From assembly GCA_023424095.1 (NCBI GenBank), contig JAFAEG010000057.1, positions 1-12,059 on the forward strand: a stretch of 12,059 nucleotides of DNA, written 5' to 3'. Position 1 is the first letter of the stretch, and every line of letters begins with the position of its first letter. The notes beneath the pieces were generated by a model. The model was not told the DNA's origin, ran no database searches, and saw only the letters and a list, made by a program, of their open reading frames with translations. The stretch is from Pseudomonadota bacterium. GTDB lineage: Bacteria > Pseudomonadota > Alphaproteobacteria > Sphingomonadales > Sphingomonadaceae. Below are positions 1-8,759 of the stretch, one piece after another. The translations under genes and the position numbers were made by a program.

Positions 1-620
1 GCCTCGGCGCGGGCGCGGTAACGCTCCCAGTCGCGGTTTGCCCGCCAGCGCCGGCCCCAATCCTCGCGCGCGGTGACGATGAAGCCCTCGATCGCCACCC
101 ATGCCTGCGCCGCACTGCGATCCCAGCGGCTCTGCCGCGCGGTATTACGAACGTCGCGCCCGCGGTTCAGCAGCGGCTGGATCGAGACGCCGGTCCGCCA
201 CGCATCCGCGCCCACCAGCACATCGCCCTCGCGGGTATAGAGGACGGCCAGTTCGCCGCGATCGCAGCCCGCGCCGAAATCGGGGGTGCGGATGAAGAAG
301 GGCGAGTCGCTGCCCTGGTCGAACAAATAGAGGACATAGCCGTCCGGGCCCGTCTCCTCGACGATCAGAACGCCGTCCACCTCCCAGGCGAAGTGCTGGC
401 GCCCGGAATGGTCGAAAAGGTAATCGGGCGGGGCATCCGTGATCGCGTCGAGCAGGGCATCGGACCGATCAAGCCAGGCGTAAGCGTCAAGTTCGACCGG
501 CTTTTCCGGCGGCCCCGCAAGCGGCGGGCCATAGCCGCCGTCCATCGGCGTCACGCAGGCCGACAGGCCGAGCGCCGCCGCCGCCAGCATCGAAACTCGG
601 AAAACCCTTCCCATCCGCAT
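1..620 (-). CDS. Putative outer-membrane lipoprotein of unknown function, C-terminus off the left edge
   Basis: This frame is open from the ATG at 620 to the left edge, so about 206 codons are visible and the 3' end is missing. The N-terminus is a lipoprotein signal peptide: Arg residues, a hydrophobic Ala/Leu stretch and a lipobox LSAC with the acylated Cys at about residue 22. The mature part is acidic and Trp/Tyr-rich (for example YAWLDRSD and YVLYLFDQG), with a charged Arg/Trp-rich segment near the edge. I recognise no domain. Two ATGs sit side by side (623 and 620). GGGGAG lies 6 nt before the second and only 3 nt before the first, so I chose 620. It lies 65 bp downstream of bpt on the same strand and may share its transcript. 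The lipoprotein call is fairly sure; the role is unknown. Confidence 0.75.
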   Translation of the reverse strand, partial: MRMGRVFRVSMLAAAALGLSACVTPMDGGYGPPLAGPPEKPVELDAYAWLDRSDALLDAITDAPPDYLFDHSGRQHFAWEVDGVLIVEETGPDGYVLYLFDQGSDSPFFIRTPDFGAGCDRGELAVLYTREGDVLVGADAWRTGVSIQPLLNRGRDVRNTARQSRWDRSAAQAWVAIEGFIVTAREDWGRRWRANRDWERYRARAE

Positions 621-685
621 CATCAACTCCCCGCCCCTACGCGCTTATTGTCCGGCAGGTGCGGTGAACGGAGGCTGACGGCAAG

Positions 686-1444
686 TCAGACGGTGAGCGG
701 CAGCTCGCGCTGTTCGGGATCGAAGCGGTGCCAGCCGGCCGGGCCCAATTTCTCCAGCGGCCGGAAGCGGGCTTTATAGGCCATGCGCCGCGAATCCTCG
801 ACCCAATAGCCGAGATAGACATAGGGCAGCCCCGCCCGCCCGGCGCGGACGATATGATCCATGATGATGTAGGTGCCGAGGCCGGGGCGGTCGGATTCGG
901 GATCGAAGAAGCTGTAGATCATCGACAAGCCGTCCGCCTGCTGATCGGTCAGGCAGGCGCCGACCAGCTTGCCGGGGCGGCCATCGGTCGATGGCTCGCG
1001 ATATTCGACGATGAAGGTGCGCACCGGACTCTGCTCGACCATGTCGGCGAAGTCGCTCTCGTCCATGTCGACCATGCCGCCGGTCGGGTGGCGCGCGGCC
1101 AGATAGCGGCGCAGCAGCCGATATTGCTCGGCTGTCGCCCAGGGCTTGCAGGCGCTGACTTCGAGGTCGGAATTGCGCTTCAGCGTGCGGCGCTGGCTGC
1201 TGCTGGCCTGGAATTCCGCGGCGACGACGCGCACCGACACGCAGGCGGCGCAATTGAGGCAGCTCGGCCGGTAGGCGACATTCTGGCTGCGGCGAAAGCC
1301 GATCCGGCCGAGCGCGTCATTCAGCTCGTCGGCATGGCCGCCGTTCAGCTCGGTGAAGACCTTCCGCTCGGTCTTGCCCGGCAAATAAGGGCAAGGCGAC
1401 GGCGTCGTCACGAAGAAGCGCGGAAAGCGGAATGGTGCGCTCAA
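686..1444 (-). CDS. bpt: Aspartate/glutamate leucyltransferase (Bpt; often annotated arginyltransferase)
   Basis: The 252-residue protein matches the Bpt/Ate1 family over its full length. Such enzymes move an aminoacyl group from tRNA to proteins with N-terminal Asp or Glu, marking them for ClpS/ClpAP degradation in the cytosol. Visible hallmarks are RFPRFFVT at the N-terminus, CPYLPG with Cys18, and a SCLNCAAC cluster (Cys62, Cys65, Cys68), followed by the GNAT-like C-terminal half with GTYIIMDHIV and YLGYWV. The start is TTG at 1444, not ATG. I kept it because the family N-terminus (S-A-P-F-R-F-P-R-F-F) begins there and no in-frame ATG is nearby. The ribosome site is poor. It lies 122 bp downstream of ilvA on the same strand. 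Bacterial Bpt is known to use leucyl-tRNA; whether this one uses Leu or Arg cannot be read from sequence alone. Confidence 0.92.
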   Translation of the reverse strand: MSAPFRFPRFFVTTPSPCPYLPGKTERKVFTELNGGHADELNDALGRIGFRRSQNVAYRPSCLNCAACVSVRVVAAEFQASSSQRRTLKRNSDLEVSACKPWATAEQYRLLRRYLAARHPTGGMVDMDESDFADMVEQSPVRTFIVEYREPSTDGRPGKLVGACLTDQQADGLSMIYSFFDPESDRPGLGTYIIMDHIVRAGRAGLPYVYLGYWVEDSRRMAYKARFRPLEKLGPAGWHRFDPEQRELPLTV

Positions 1445-1566
1445 GTCTTTGCCCCGGAATATTCAGATCGACTGGACGTCTTATGCGACCATGAATGCGC
1501 CAAGAAAAGCGGTTGACCCTTGCTTATCCCCAATCAGCGACCGCCGTACCGCTTCGGGACGAAGGC

Positions 1567-2808
1567 TCAGGCAATCTCTACCGGTTCGACCTTCAGCCCC
1601 TCGGCGCGCAGGTCGGCGATCAACTTGTCGAGCTGACCCACGTCGCGCGCCTCGCATTCGATCTCGATGAAGGCGTCCTTGGCGGGCAGCTTCGTGAACA
1701 CCCGCTGGTGGTTGATCTCGATGATGTTGATCCGGTTCTTCTCGAACAAACGCACCACGCCGAACATCGCGCCCGGCCGGTCGTGGATCTGGATGCGAAG
1801 CCGCGTCATCCGCCCCTGCCGGGCCAGATCGCGCAGCAGGACGGTGGCGAGCAGGCGGGTGTCGATATTGCCGCCGGTGACGACGACGCCGCACTTGCGC
1901 CCGGCAAAGCGCGCCGGATCGGCGAGCAAGGCGGCAAGGCCAGCGCCGCCCGCGCCTTCCGCGACCGTCCGCTCCAGCTGGATCAGCAAGGCGACCGCCG
2001 TTTCCAGATCGCGTTCCGAGACCAGCATGATCTCGTCGACCACGGCATTGACGATCTCGCCGGTGATCTTGCCCGGGCGCTTGACCGCAATGCCTTCCGC
2101 GATCGTATCGCCCAGGCAGGGCAGCTCCTTGCCCTCGATCTTGGCATACATGGACGGAAACAATTCGGCCTGGACGCCGATAACTTCGATGTCGGGCCGG
2201 ATCGCCTTGGCCGCGATCGCCACGCCCGCGATCAGCCCGCCGCCACCGATCGGCACGATCAGCACGTCGAGGTCGGGCACTTCCTCCAGCATCTCGATCC
2301 CGACCGTGCCGGCGCCGGCGACAATCAGCTCATTGTCGAATGGCGGCACGAAGGTGAGGCCGCGCTCGTCCGCCAGCTTCAGCGCGCAGGCGAGCGCCTC
2401 GTCGAACGTCTCGCCCTCCAGCACGATCTGTGCGCCGTGGCGCTCGGTCTGCGACACTTTCACCGATGGCGTCGGCGCCGGCATGACGATGGTCGCCGGC
2501 ACGCCGAGCCGCTTGGCGTGATAGGCCAGCGCCTGCGCATGATTGCCGGCGGAAGCGGCGATCACGCCCCGCGCGCGCTGCTCCTCGCCCATCAGCAGCA
2601 GCCGGTTCAGCGCCCCGCGCTCCTTGTAGGCGCCGGTGAACTGGAGATTCTCGAGCTTCACATAGACGGTCGCGCCGGTCCGCTCGGACAGGGTCTCGCT
2701 GAGCAGCATCGGGGTGTGGACGACCTGCCCCTCGATGCGGGCGGCGGCGGCCTCGATGTCGGCGAGTGAGACGGGGAGCGAAGGAGCCGGTGCGGCGGAT
2801 GTGGCCAT
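1567..2808 (-). CDS. ilvA: Threonine ammonia-lyase (threonine dehydratase) with C-terminal ACT domain
   Basis: This fold-type II PLP enzyme converts L-threonine to 2-oxobutyrate and ammonia, the first step toward isoleucine; homologues also act on serine. The 413-residue protein shows the PLP lysine in FTGAYKERGA (Lys62), SAGNHAQ at 86-92 and the phosphate-binding loop GGGGLIAG at 188-195. A single ACT-like regulatory domain runs from about 334 to the end (LRIQIHDRPGAMFGV). One ACT domain and this length fit the shorter IlvA/TdcB-like form rather than the enteric IlvA with two. The frame could start 14 codons upstream at 2850, but those residues (beginning MRWNDG) are translated from an inverted repeat, so I chose the ATG at 2808. 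No clear Shine-Dalgarno precedes it. Biosynthetic versus catabolic use is not settled here; no other ilv genes are present. Confidence 0.93.
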   Translation of the reverse strand: MATSAAPAPSLPVSLADIEAAAARIEGQVVHTPMLLSETLSERTGATVYVKLENLQFTGAYKERGALNRLLLMGEEQRARGVIAASAGNHAQALAYHAKRLGVPATIVMPAPTPSVKVSQTERHGAQIVLEGETFDEALACALKLADERGLTFVPPFDNELIVAGAGTVGIEMLEEVPDLDVLIVPIGGGGLIAGVAIAAKAIRPDIEVIGVQAELFPSMYAKIEGKELPCLGDTIAEGIAVKRPGKITGEIVNAVVDEIMLVSERDLETAVALLIQLERTVAEGAGGAGLAALLADPARFAGRKCGVVVTGGNIDTRLLATVLLRDLARQGRMTRLRIQIHDRPGAMFGVVRLFEKNRINIIEINHQRVFTKLPAKDAFIEIECEARDVGQLDKLIADLRAEGLKVEPVEIA

Positions 2809-2834
2809 GCGGGACACGGTAGCCACGAATAGCC

Positions 2835-2916
2835 CGTCATTCCAGCGCAAGCTGGATTCCCCCTGCCTTTCCGCGCCGCAAAGGAAATTGAGATTCCAGC
2901 TTGCGCTGGAATGACG
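2835..2916. repeat. Paired inverted repeat (REPIN-like) between ilvA and the amidohydrolase gene
   Basis: Two perfectly complementary 22-nt arms occupy 2835-2856 and 2895-2916, separated by 38 nt. Each arm contains its own short hairpin: TCCAGC and GCTGGA around a GCAA loop (TTGC on the other strand). Two small hairpins in inverted order within a larger one is the layout of REPINs, which are mobilised in trans by RAYT transposases. No such transposase lies in the window. The repeat fills much of the divergent promoter region and ends 38 bp before the amidohydrolase start. The structure is seen directly; family membership is inference. Confidence 0.8.
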
Positions 2917-2942
2917 AAAGGGGGTTTTTGCGGGACCGAGGC

Positions 2943-2947
2943 GGAGG
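2943..2947 (+). promoter_or_regulatory. Ribosome binding site deciding the amidohydrolase start
   Basis: GGAGG lies 7 nt before the ATG at 2955. It fixes the start there, not at 2901, where the frame would begin inside the inverted repeat. The chosen start also puts a signal peptide right at the N-terminus. Confidence 0.8.
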
Positions 2948-2954
2948 CACAGAA

Positions 2955-4625
2955 ATGACCATGATCCTTATTCGAATCCTGGCCGCGCTCGGCCTGATCG
3001 CGCTCGTCGCGCCCGCCTCCGCCCAGACGGTCATCACCAACGTCAACGGCTATACGATCGGCGACGACGGCTCGCTGATCAGCTTCCGCGGCATGGTGAT
3101 CGGCACCGACGGCAAGATCATGAGCATCCACCGGGACGCGCCGACCCCCGCTTACCGGGTCGAGCGGACGATCGACATGGGCGGGCGCACCATGCTCCCC
3201 GGTCTGATCGACGCGCACGGCCATGTCGTCCCGCTCGGCGCGGCCGCGCTGCAGCTTGATCTGAGCGATACCAATTCGCTGGCCGAGGCGCAGGCGCGGA
3301 TTCGCGCTTATGCCGCCGCGAACCCGGACCTGCCCTGGATCATCGGCCGGGGCTGGAATCAGGAGCGCTGGAACCTCGGCCGCTTCCCGACTGCCGCCGA
3401 TCTCGACGGCATCGTCGGCGACCGGCCGGTCTGGCTGAGCCGCGTCGATGGCCATGCCGGCTGGGCGAACAGTGTCGCGATGCGCACGGCCGGCATCACG
3501 CCGCAGACGCAATCGCCCGACGGCGGCCGGATCGAGCGCGACGCGAGCAGCCAACCCACCGGCATTTTCGTCGACGCGGCCGAAGCGCTGATCGGCAATC
3601 ACGTCCCGGCCCCGACCCCCGACCAATATGACCGCGCGCTGGCGGAATCGCAGCGCCTGCTGCTTTCCACCGGCGTGACCGCGGCGGCGGACATGGGCAC
3701 GACCGTCGCCGAACGGCTGGCGATGGATCGCGCCGGCGAGGCCGGGCGGCTGAACATCAGGGTCATGTCCTATGCCAGCAGCACCGACACGCTCTGGGGG
3801 GTGACCGAGACCGGCCCGTCGCCATGGCAATATGGTGACCGGCTGCGCGTGGTCGGGATCAAGATCTACCTCGATGGCGCGCTGGGTTCGCGCGGCGCCT
3901 CGCTCAATGCGGATTATCGCGATGCACCGGGCGAACGCGGCCTGGCCTTCCTGACCGACGCGGCCCTGCGCGAGCAGCTGATTGCGGCCGCCGTCGTCGG
4001 CCTGCAGCCCGCTGTCCACGCGATCGGCGACGCCGCGAACCGGCAGTTGCTGAGCGCGATCGAAGCGGTCGCCGAACGCTATCCCGGCGACCGGCGCTGG
4101 CGGATCGAACATGCCCAGATCGTCGATCCGGCCGACCTCGCCCGCTTCGGCCGCCACGGCATCATCGCCTCGATGCAGCCCGTCCACCAGACCAGCGACA
4201 TGCACATGGCCGAAGCGCGCATGGGCCTGCCGCGGCTACAGGGCGCCTATGCCTGGCGCGGGATGCTCGACAATCACGCCCGCCTGGCCTTCGGCAGCGA
4301 TTTCCCGGTCGAAAGTCCAAACCCGTTCCACGGCCTCGCCGCCGCGATCAGCCGCCAGGATGCTGAGGGCCGCCCGCCCGAAGGCTGGCTCCCGCAGCAG
4401 CGCATCTCGATCACCGAAGCACTCGACGCCTTCACCCGCACCGCCGCTTATGCCGGCTTCGCGGAAGGCCGCATCGGCCAATTGCTGGAGGGCCGCCACG
4501 CCGATTTCATCATCATCGACCGCGATGTGATGGCCGAGCCCGACCAGCGCCGGATCCGCGACACGCAGGTGCTCGAGACGTGGGTCGGCGGCGCGAAGGT
4601 CTGGGAACGCACGCCCAGCCGCTAG
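2955..4625 (+). CDS. Exported amidohydrolase, YtcJ-like (Amidohydro_3 family)
   Basis: This 556-residue metal-dependent hydrolase carries a Sec signal peptide: a hydrophobic stretch ending in APASAQ, with likely cleavage after Ala23, so it should act in the periplasm. Family landmarks are HGH after LPGLIDA (His88, His90), KIYLDGALGSRGA with Lys303 as the probable bridging residue, VHAIGDAAN (His355), RIEHAQIV (His386) and FGSDFPVE (Asp449). A C-terminal beta segment (GRHADFIIIDRD) closes the amidohydrolase sandwich. These enzymes cleave amide or related C-N bonds; one studied relative is an N-substituted formamide deformylase. The substrate here cannot be predicted. It is divergent from ilvA and followed 65 bp later by a DUF1761 gene. 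A stem-loop straddles its stop codon. Confidence 0.9.
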   Translation: MTMILIRILAALGLIALVAPASAQTVITNVNGYTIGDDGSLISFRGMVIGTDGKIMSIHRDAPTPAYRVERTIDMGGRTMLPGLIDAHGHVVPLGAAALQLDLSDTNSLAEAQARIRAYAAANPDLPWIIGRGWNQERWNLGRFPTAADLDGIVGDRPVWLSRVDGHAGWANSVAMRTAGITPQTQSPDGGRIERDASSQPTGIFVDAAEALIGNHVPAPTPDQYDRALAESQRLLLSTGVTAAADMGTTVAERLAMDRAGEAGRLNIRVMSYASSTDTLWGVTETGPSPWQYGDRLRVVGIKIYLDGALGSRGASLNADYRDAPGERGLAFLTDAALREQLIAAAVVGLQPAVHAIGDAANRQLLSAIEAVAERYPGDRRWRIEHAQIVDPADLARFGRHGIIASMQPVHQTSDMHMAEARMGLPRLQGAYAWRGMLDNHARLAFGSDFPVESPNPFHGLAAAISRQDAEGRPPEGWLPQQRISITEALDAFTRTAAYAGFAEGRIGQLLEGRHADFIIIDRDVMAEPDQRRIRDTQVLETWVGGAKVWERTPSR

Positions 4626-4637
4626 TCGACAGCGGCT
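4617..4637 (+). terminator. Stem-loop over the amidohydrolase stop codon, possible weak terminator
   Basis: AGCCGCT (4617-4623) pairs perfectly with AGCGGCT (4631-4637) around a 7-nt loop. The TAG stop lies in the stem and loop. No T-tract follows, so it is not a classic intrinsic terminator. It abuts the TTGACA box of the next gene and may separate the two units. Confidence 0.35.
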
Positions 4638-4665
4638 TGACAATCGCTTGAATGAGCGTTCAACT
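4637..4665 (+). promoter_or_regulatory. Probable promoter of the DUF1761 gene with an overlapping palindromic operator-like site
   Basis: A perfect -35 box TTGACA (4637-4642) is followed after 17 nt by TCAACT (4660-4665), a weak -10. Between and partly over them lies TTGAATGAGCGTTCAA (4648-4663), a 16-nt imperfect palindrome with 6 of 8 matched pairs. Its size and TTGAA/TTCAA ends resemble TetR-family operators. The ATG at 4691 lies 25 bp downstream of the -10. No regulator gene is nearby. Operator identity is inference. Confidence 0.45.
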
Positions 4666-4690
4666 CGCCCGATCAATCGGGGGACTGATC

Positions 4691-5088
4691 ATGCCTGAGG
4701 TGAATTATCTTGGCGTCGCGCTGGCGACCCTGGCGTCCTTTGTCATCGGCGGCCTGTGGTATTCGCCCTTGCTGTTCGGGAAGGCCTGGCAGGCGGCGAG
4801 CGGTCAGAGTAAGGAACAGCTCAGCACAGGCAATCCGGCGATCGTCTTTGGCGGCGCCTTCGTGCTGAACTTCATCGCGGCCCTGCTCCTCGCTTTGCTG
4901 TTCGAGGGTCGCGTCAGCGAAGTGCAGGACGCCGCCAGCGCCGGCTTCGGCATCGGCCTCGGCCTGGTCGCGACCAGCATCGGCGTGATCTATCTGTTCG
5001 AACGCCGCCCGCTCACTTTGTGGCTGATCAATGGCGGCTATGCCGTCGTCCTGTTCACCGCGATGGGCGCGATCCTGGGGGCGATGGG

Positions 5089-5092
<4 letters not shown>
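4691..5092 (+). CDS. DUF1761-family small integral membrane protein
   Basis: The 133-residue protein is largely hydrophobic, with about four predicted membrane helices: near residues 5-22 (YLGVALATLASFVIGGLWYS), 48-68, 82-100 and 108-130. The N-terminal pattern, with GxxWYSPLLFGKAW after the first helix, is characteristic of DUF1761. The biochemical role of that family is not established. I chose the ATG at 4691 because GGGGGA lies 6 nt before it and the family N-terminus starts there; an upstream ATG at 4652 lies inside the presumed operator palindrome. Its TAG stop overlaps the uvrB stop on the other strand within CTAG, so nothing separates the two convergent genes. Confidence 0.85.
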
Positions 5093-7290
<2,198 letters not shown>

Positions 7291-7354
7291 GTTCTCCATA
7301 TGGTCATTCCGGCGCGCGGGCGCTAGCGTGGCGAAAACAACAGGGAGAGCAGGG

Positions 7355-7873
7355 ATGAAGTGGGCAATTTTCTGCGCGATACCGCTGGTGACTCTGGCGG
7401 CATGCGGTGGCGCGGTCGAGGAGAATAAGGCCAAGGGCAAGGCCGAGACGATGCAGCCGGGCCAGTATGAGGTGACCGCCGAAGTCACCAACTTCCGCGC
7501 CGCCGACAAGGGCACGCCGAAGATCAACACCAAGCAGGGTGACAGCACCACGCGCAGCGTCTGCCTGACCGAGGGCGCGAGCCCGTCGCCGGAGCTGTTC
7601 GCGGACGAAGGCTTTACCTGCCGCCACGCCGGCACGACCTATGCCCGCGGCGGCACGCTGAACCTCACCCTGCAATGCACGGTCGAAGGGCAAAGCGGCG
7701 CGGCGGGTTACAATATCAACGGCCGCTTCACCGCCGATTCGTTTGAAGCCCAGCGCAATCTGGAAACCCTCTTCACGACCGACGGCGACGTCGTGATCGC
7801 CTCCAATCTGCGCGGCCGCCGCACCGGCGATTGCGTCGCGGCTCCGGCTGCCCCGGCCGAGGCGACGAAATGA
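7355..7873 (+). CDS. DUF3617-family lipoprotein
   Basis: The 172-residue protein starts at the ATG at 7355, with GGGAG 7 nt upstream. A short lipoprotein signal peptide ends in LAAC, giving an acylated Cys17, so the mature protein should be membrane-anchored in the periplasm. The body shows the DUF3617 pattern: QPGQYEVTAEVTNF near residue 35, then SVCLTEG, FTCRHAG, LQCTVEG and a late GDC. Four Cys residues could form two disulfides. DUF3617 proteins are common in sphingomonads and have no firm function. It lies 64 bp from the divergent uvrB start, and its stop codon overlaps the start of the VOC gene by ATGA, so the two are co-transcribed and probably translationally coupled. Confidence 0.88.
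   Translation: MKWAIFCAIPLVTLAACGGAVEENKAKGKAETMQPGQYEVTAEVTNFRAADKGTPKINTKQGDSTTRSVCLTEGASPSPELFADEGFTCRHAGTTYARGGTLNLTLQCTVEGQSGAAGYNINGRFTADSFEAQRNLETLFTTDGDVVIASNLRGRRTGDCVAAPAAPAEATK
7859..7862 (+). promoter_or_regulatory. Ribosome binding site for the VOC gene, inside the DUF3617 coding end
   Basis: GAGG lies 7 nt before the ATG at 7870, within the last codons of the upstream gene. It supports this start over 7831, which is deep inside the DUF3617 gene. Confidence 0.6.
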
Positions 7874-8262
7874 TCGGTTACGTCACGCTCGGCAGCAACG
7901 ATCTCGATCGCGCGCGCGGATTCTACGACGATCTGCTGGGCACGCTCGGAGCGAAGCGGATCATGGAATTCCCAGAAAGCGGCTTCACCATGTGGGGCAC
8001 CAGCTGGGACAAGCCCGGGATCGCGATCACGCGGCCCTATGACGGCCAGCCGCACGACAAGGGCAATGGTCATATGACCGCGATTCCGCTGGAAACCCGG
8101 GCGCAGGTCGATGCCCTGCACGCCAAGGCGCTTGCCCTCGGCGGCAGCGACGAGGGCGCGCCGGGGGTGCGCGGCGAGGAAGGCCCGCAGGCTTTCTACG
8201 GCGCCTATTTCCGCGACCTGGACGGCAACAAGCTCTGCGCCTTCAGGATCGGGCCGGCCTGA
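7870..8262 (+). CDS. VOC-family (glyoxalase/bleomycin-resistance fold) protein
   Basis: The 130-residue protein fits a single vicinal-oxygen-chelate protein of two beta-alpha-beta-beta-beta modules. The first module opens MIGYVTLGSNDLDRARGFYDDLLGTLGAKR; the second contains GHMTAIPLETRAQVDALHAKALALGG and ends YFRDLDGNKLCAF. The usual metal-binding residues are not all present: the first-strand His position is Tyr4 and the closing Glu position after DGNK is occupied by L-C. Only His about residue 62 looks like a ligand. Such members are often annotated glyoxalase without evidence, so I give no activity. It starts inside the DUF3617 stop (ATGA) and ends 12 bp before the convergent small secreted gene. 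Confidence 0.85.
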   Translation: MIGYVTLGSNDLDRARGFYDDLLGTLGAKRIMEFPESGFTMWGTSWDKPGIAITRPYDGQPHDKGNGHMTAIPLETRAQVDALHAKALALGGSDEGAPGVRGEEGPQAFYGAYFRDLDGNKLCAFRIGPA

Positions 8263-8274
8263 CGGGCAGCCTGG

Positions 8275-8700
8275 TTACGGGACGAGGGTAAAACCCGGCG
8301 GGGCGCGATCCTCGCGATTCTCCGCATGATATTTGTCCATGAGGAGGGTCACTTGGCCGGGCTGCGCAGCGCCGCAATCGAGCCGGTAGCCATCGACGAT
8401 CGAACCGAAGGCGCCGACGCCCATGTCGACGCCTTCGCCGATCCGCGGGGCATTGCCGTCGCCGCAGCGCAGGCGCGCGAGGTAAGCGCGCTCGCCCTCC
8501 GGCCCGCCGACGCGCACCGGATTTTCGCGCGAACCGAGCGGATGGGCGTTGGCGGCGGCGATCGCCTCGGCCAGATCGTCCTGATCGGGCGCGAGGCCCA
8601 TCTGACTGGCCAGGCTCTCGGGCGTCGCGGTGCGCTGGCCGATCGGCGGCGTGGTGGCCGGCTGCGCGGCGAGCAAAGCGGCAAGAAGGATTGTTTGCAT
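8275..8700 (-). CDS. Small secreted protein of unknown function
   Basis: The 141-residue product has a short hydrophobic N-terminus (MQTILLAALLAAQ) that looks like a signal peptide. The mature part begins with a Pro/Thr-rich linker and continues with GSRENPVRVGGPEGERAYL, LRCGDG, GVGAFGSIVDGYRLDCGAA and PPGFTLVP. Its two Cys residues could form one disulfide in the periplasm. I recognise no named domain; the regular composition and codon use match its neighbours, so I take it as a real conserved hypothetical. No Shine-Dalgarno is seen before the ATG at 8700. It follows the flavin reductase gene by 42 bp on the same strand, but a strong stem-loop covers that gap. Confidence 0.75.
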   Translation of the reverse strand: MQTILLAALLAAQPATTPPIGQRTATPESLASQMGLAPDQDDLAEAIAAANAHPLGSRENPVRVGGPEGERAYLARLRCGDGNAPRIGEGVDMGVGAFGSIVDGYRLDCGAAQPGQVTLLMDKYHAENREDRAPPGFTLVP

Positions 8701-8719
8701 CGCAGGCGTTTAGCCAGGT

Positions 8720-8759
8720 TCAGCTGAAGGCGCCATGACTGGCTAGCGGCCTTCGCTGA
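8720..8759 (-). terminator. Stem-loop over the stop codon of the flavin reductase gene, possible terminator
   Basis: TCAGC-T-GAAGGC (8720-8731) pairs with GCCTTCGCTGA (8749-8759): 11 pairs with one bulged T. A smaller hairpin, GCCA/TGGC around TGAC, is nested at 8732-8743. The stop codon of the minus-strand gene lies between the arms. No T-tract follows on the minus strand, so it may attenuate, or protect the 3' end, rather than fully terminate. Confidence 0.4.

Noticed and set aside
1552..1564. Small hairpin (CTTCG/CGAAG) right after the ilvA stop
   Set aside because: Five pairs with a 3-nt loop and no T-tract; too weak to call a terminator.
1495..2769. Long plus-strand open frame (424 codons) opposite ilvA
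   Set aside because: It mirrors ilvA codon structure; its product is rich in Asp, Arg, His and Gln with no motif, as expected of antisense frames in GC-rich DNA.
2658..4205. Long minus-strand open frame (515 codons) opposite the amidohydrolase
   Set aside because: It overlaps a well-supported gene and runs through the inverted repeat into another frame of ilvA; it has no motif.
7291..7305. Near match to the alphaproteobacterial LexA box (GTTC-N7-GTTC) at the uvrB start
   Set aside because: The second half reads GGTC, and the site overlaps the possible start codons. One mismatch in eight is too common in such sequence to claim SOS control.
7311..7340. Possible bidirectional promoter with CGCTAGCG palindrome between uvrB and the DUF3617 gene
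   Set aside because: No acceptable -35/-10 pair could be placed on either strand; the 64-bp gap must hold control signals but I cannot point to them.
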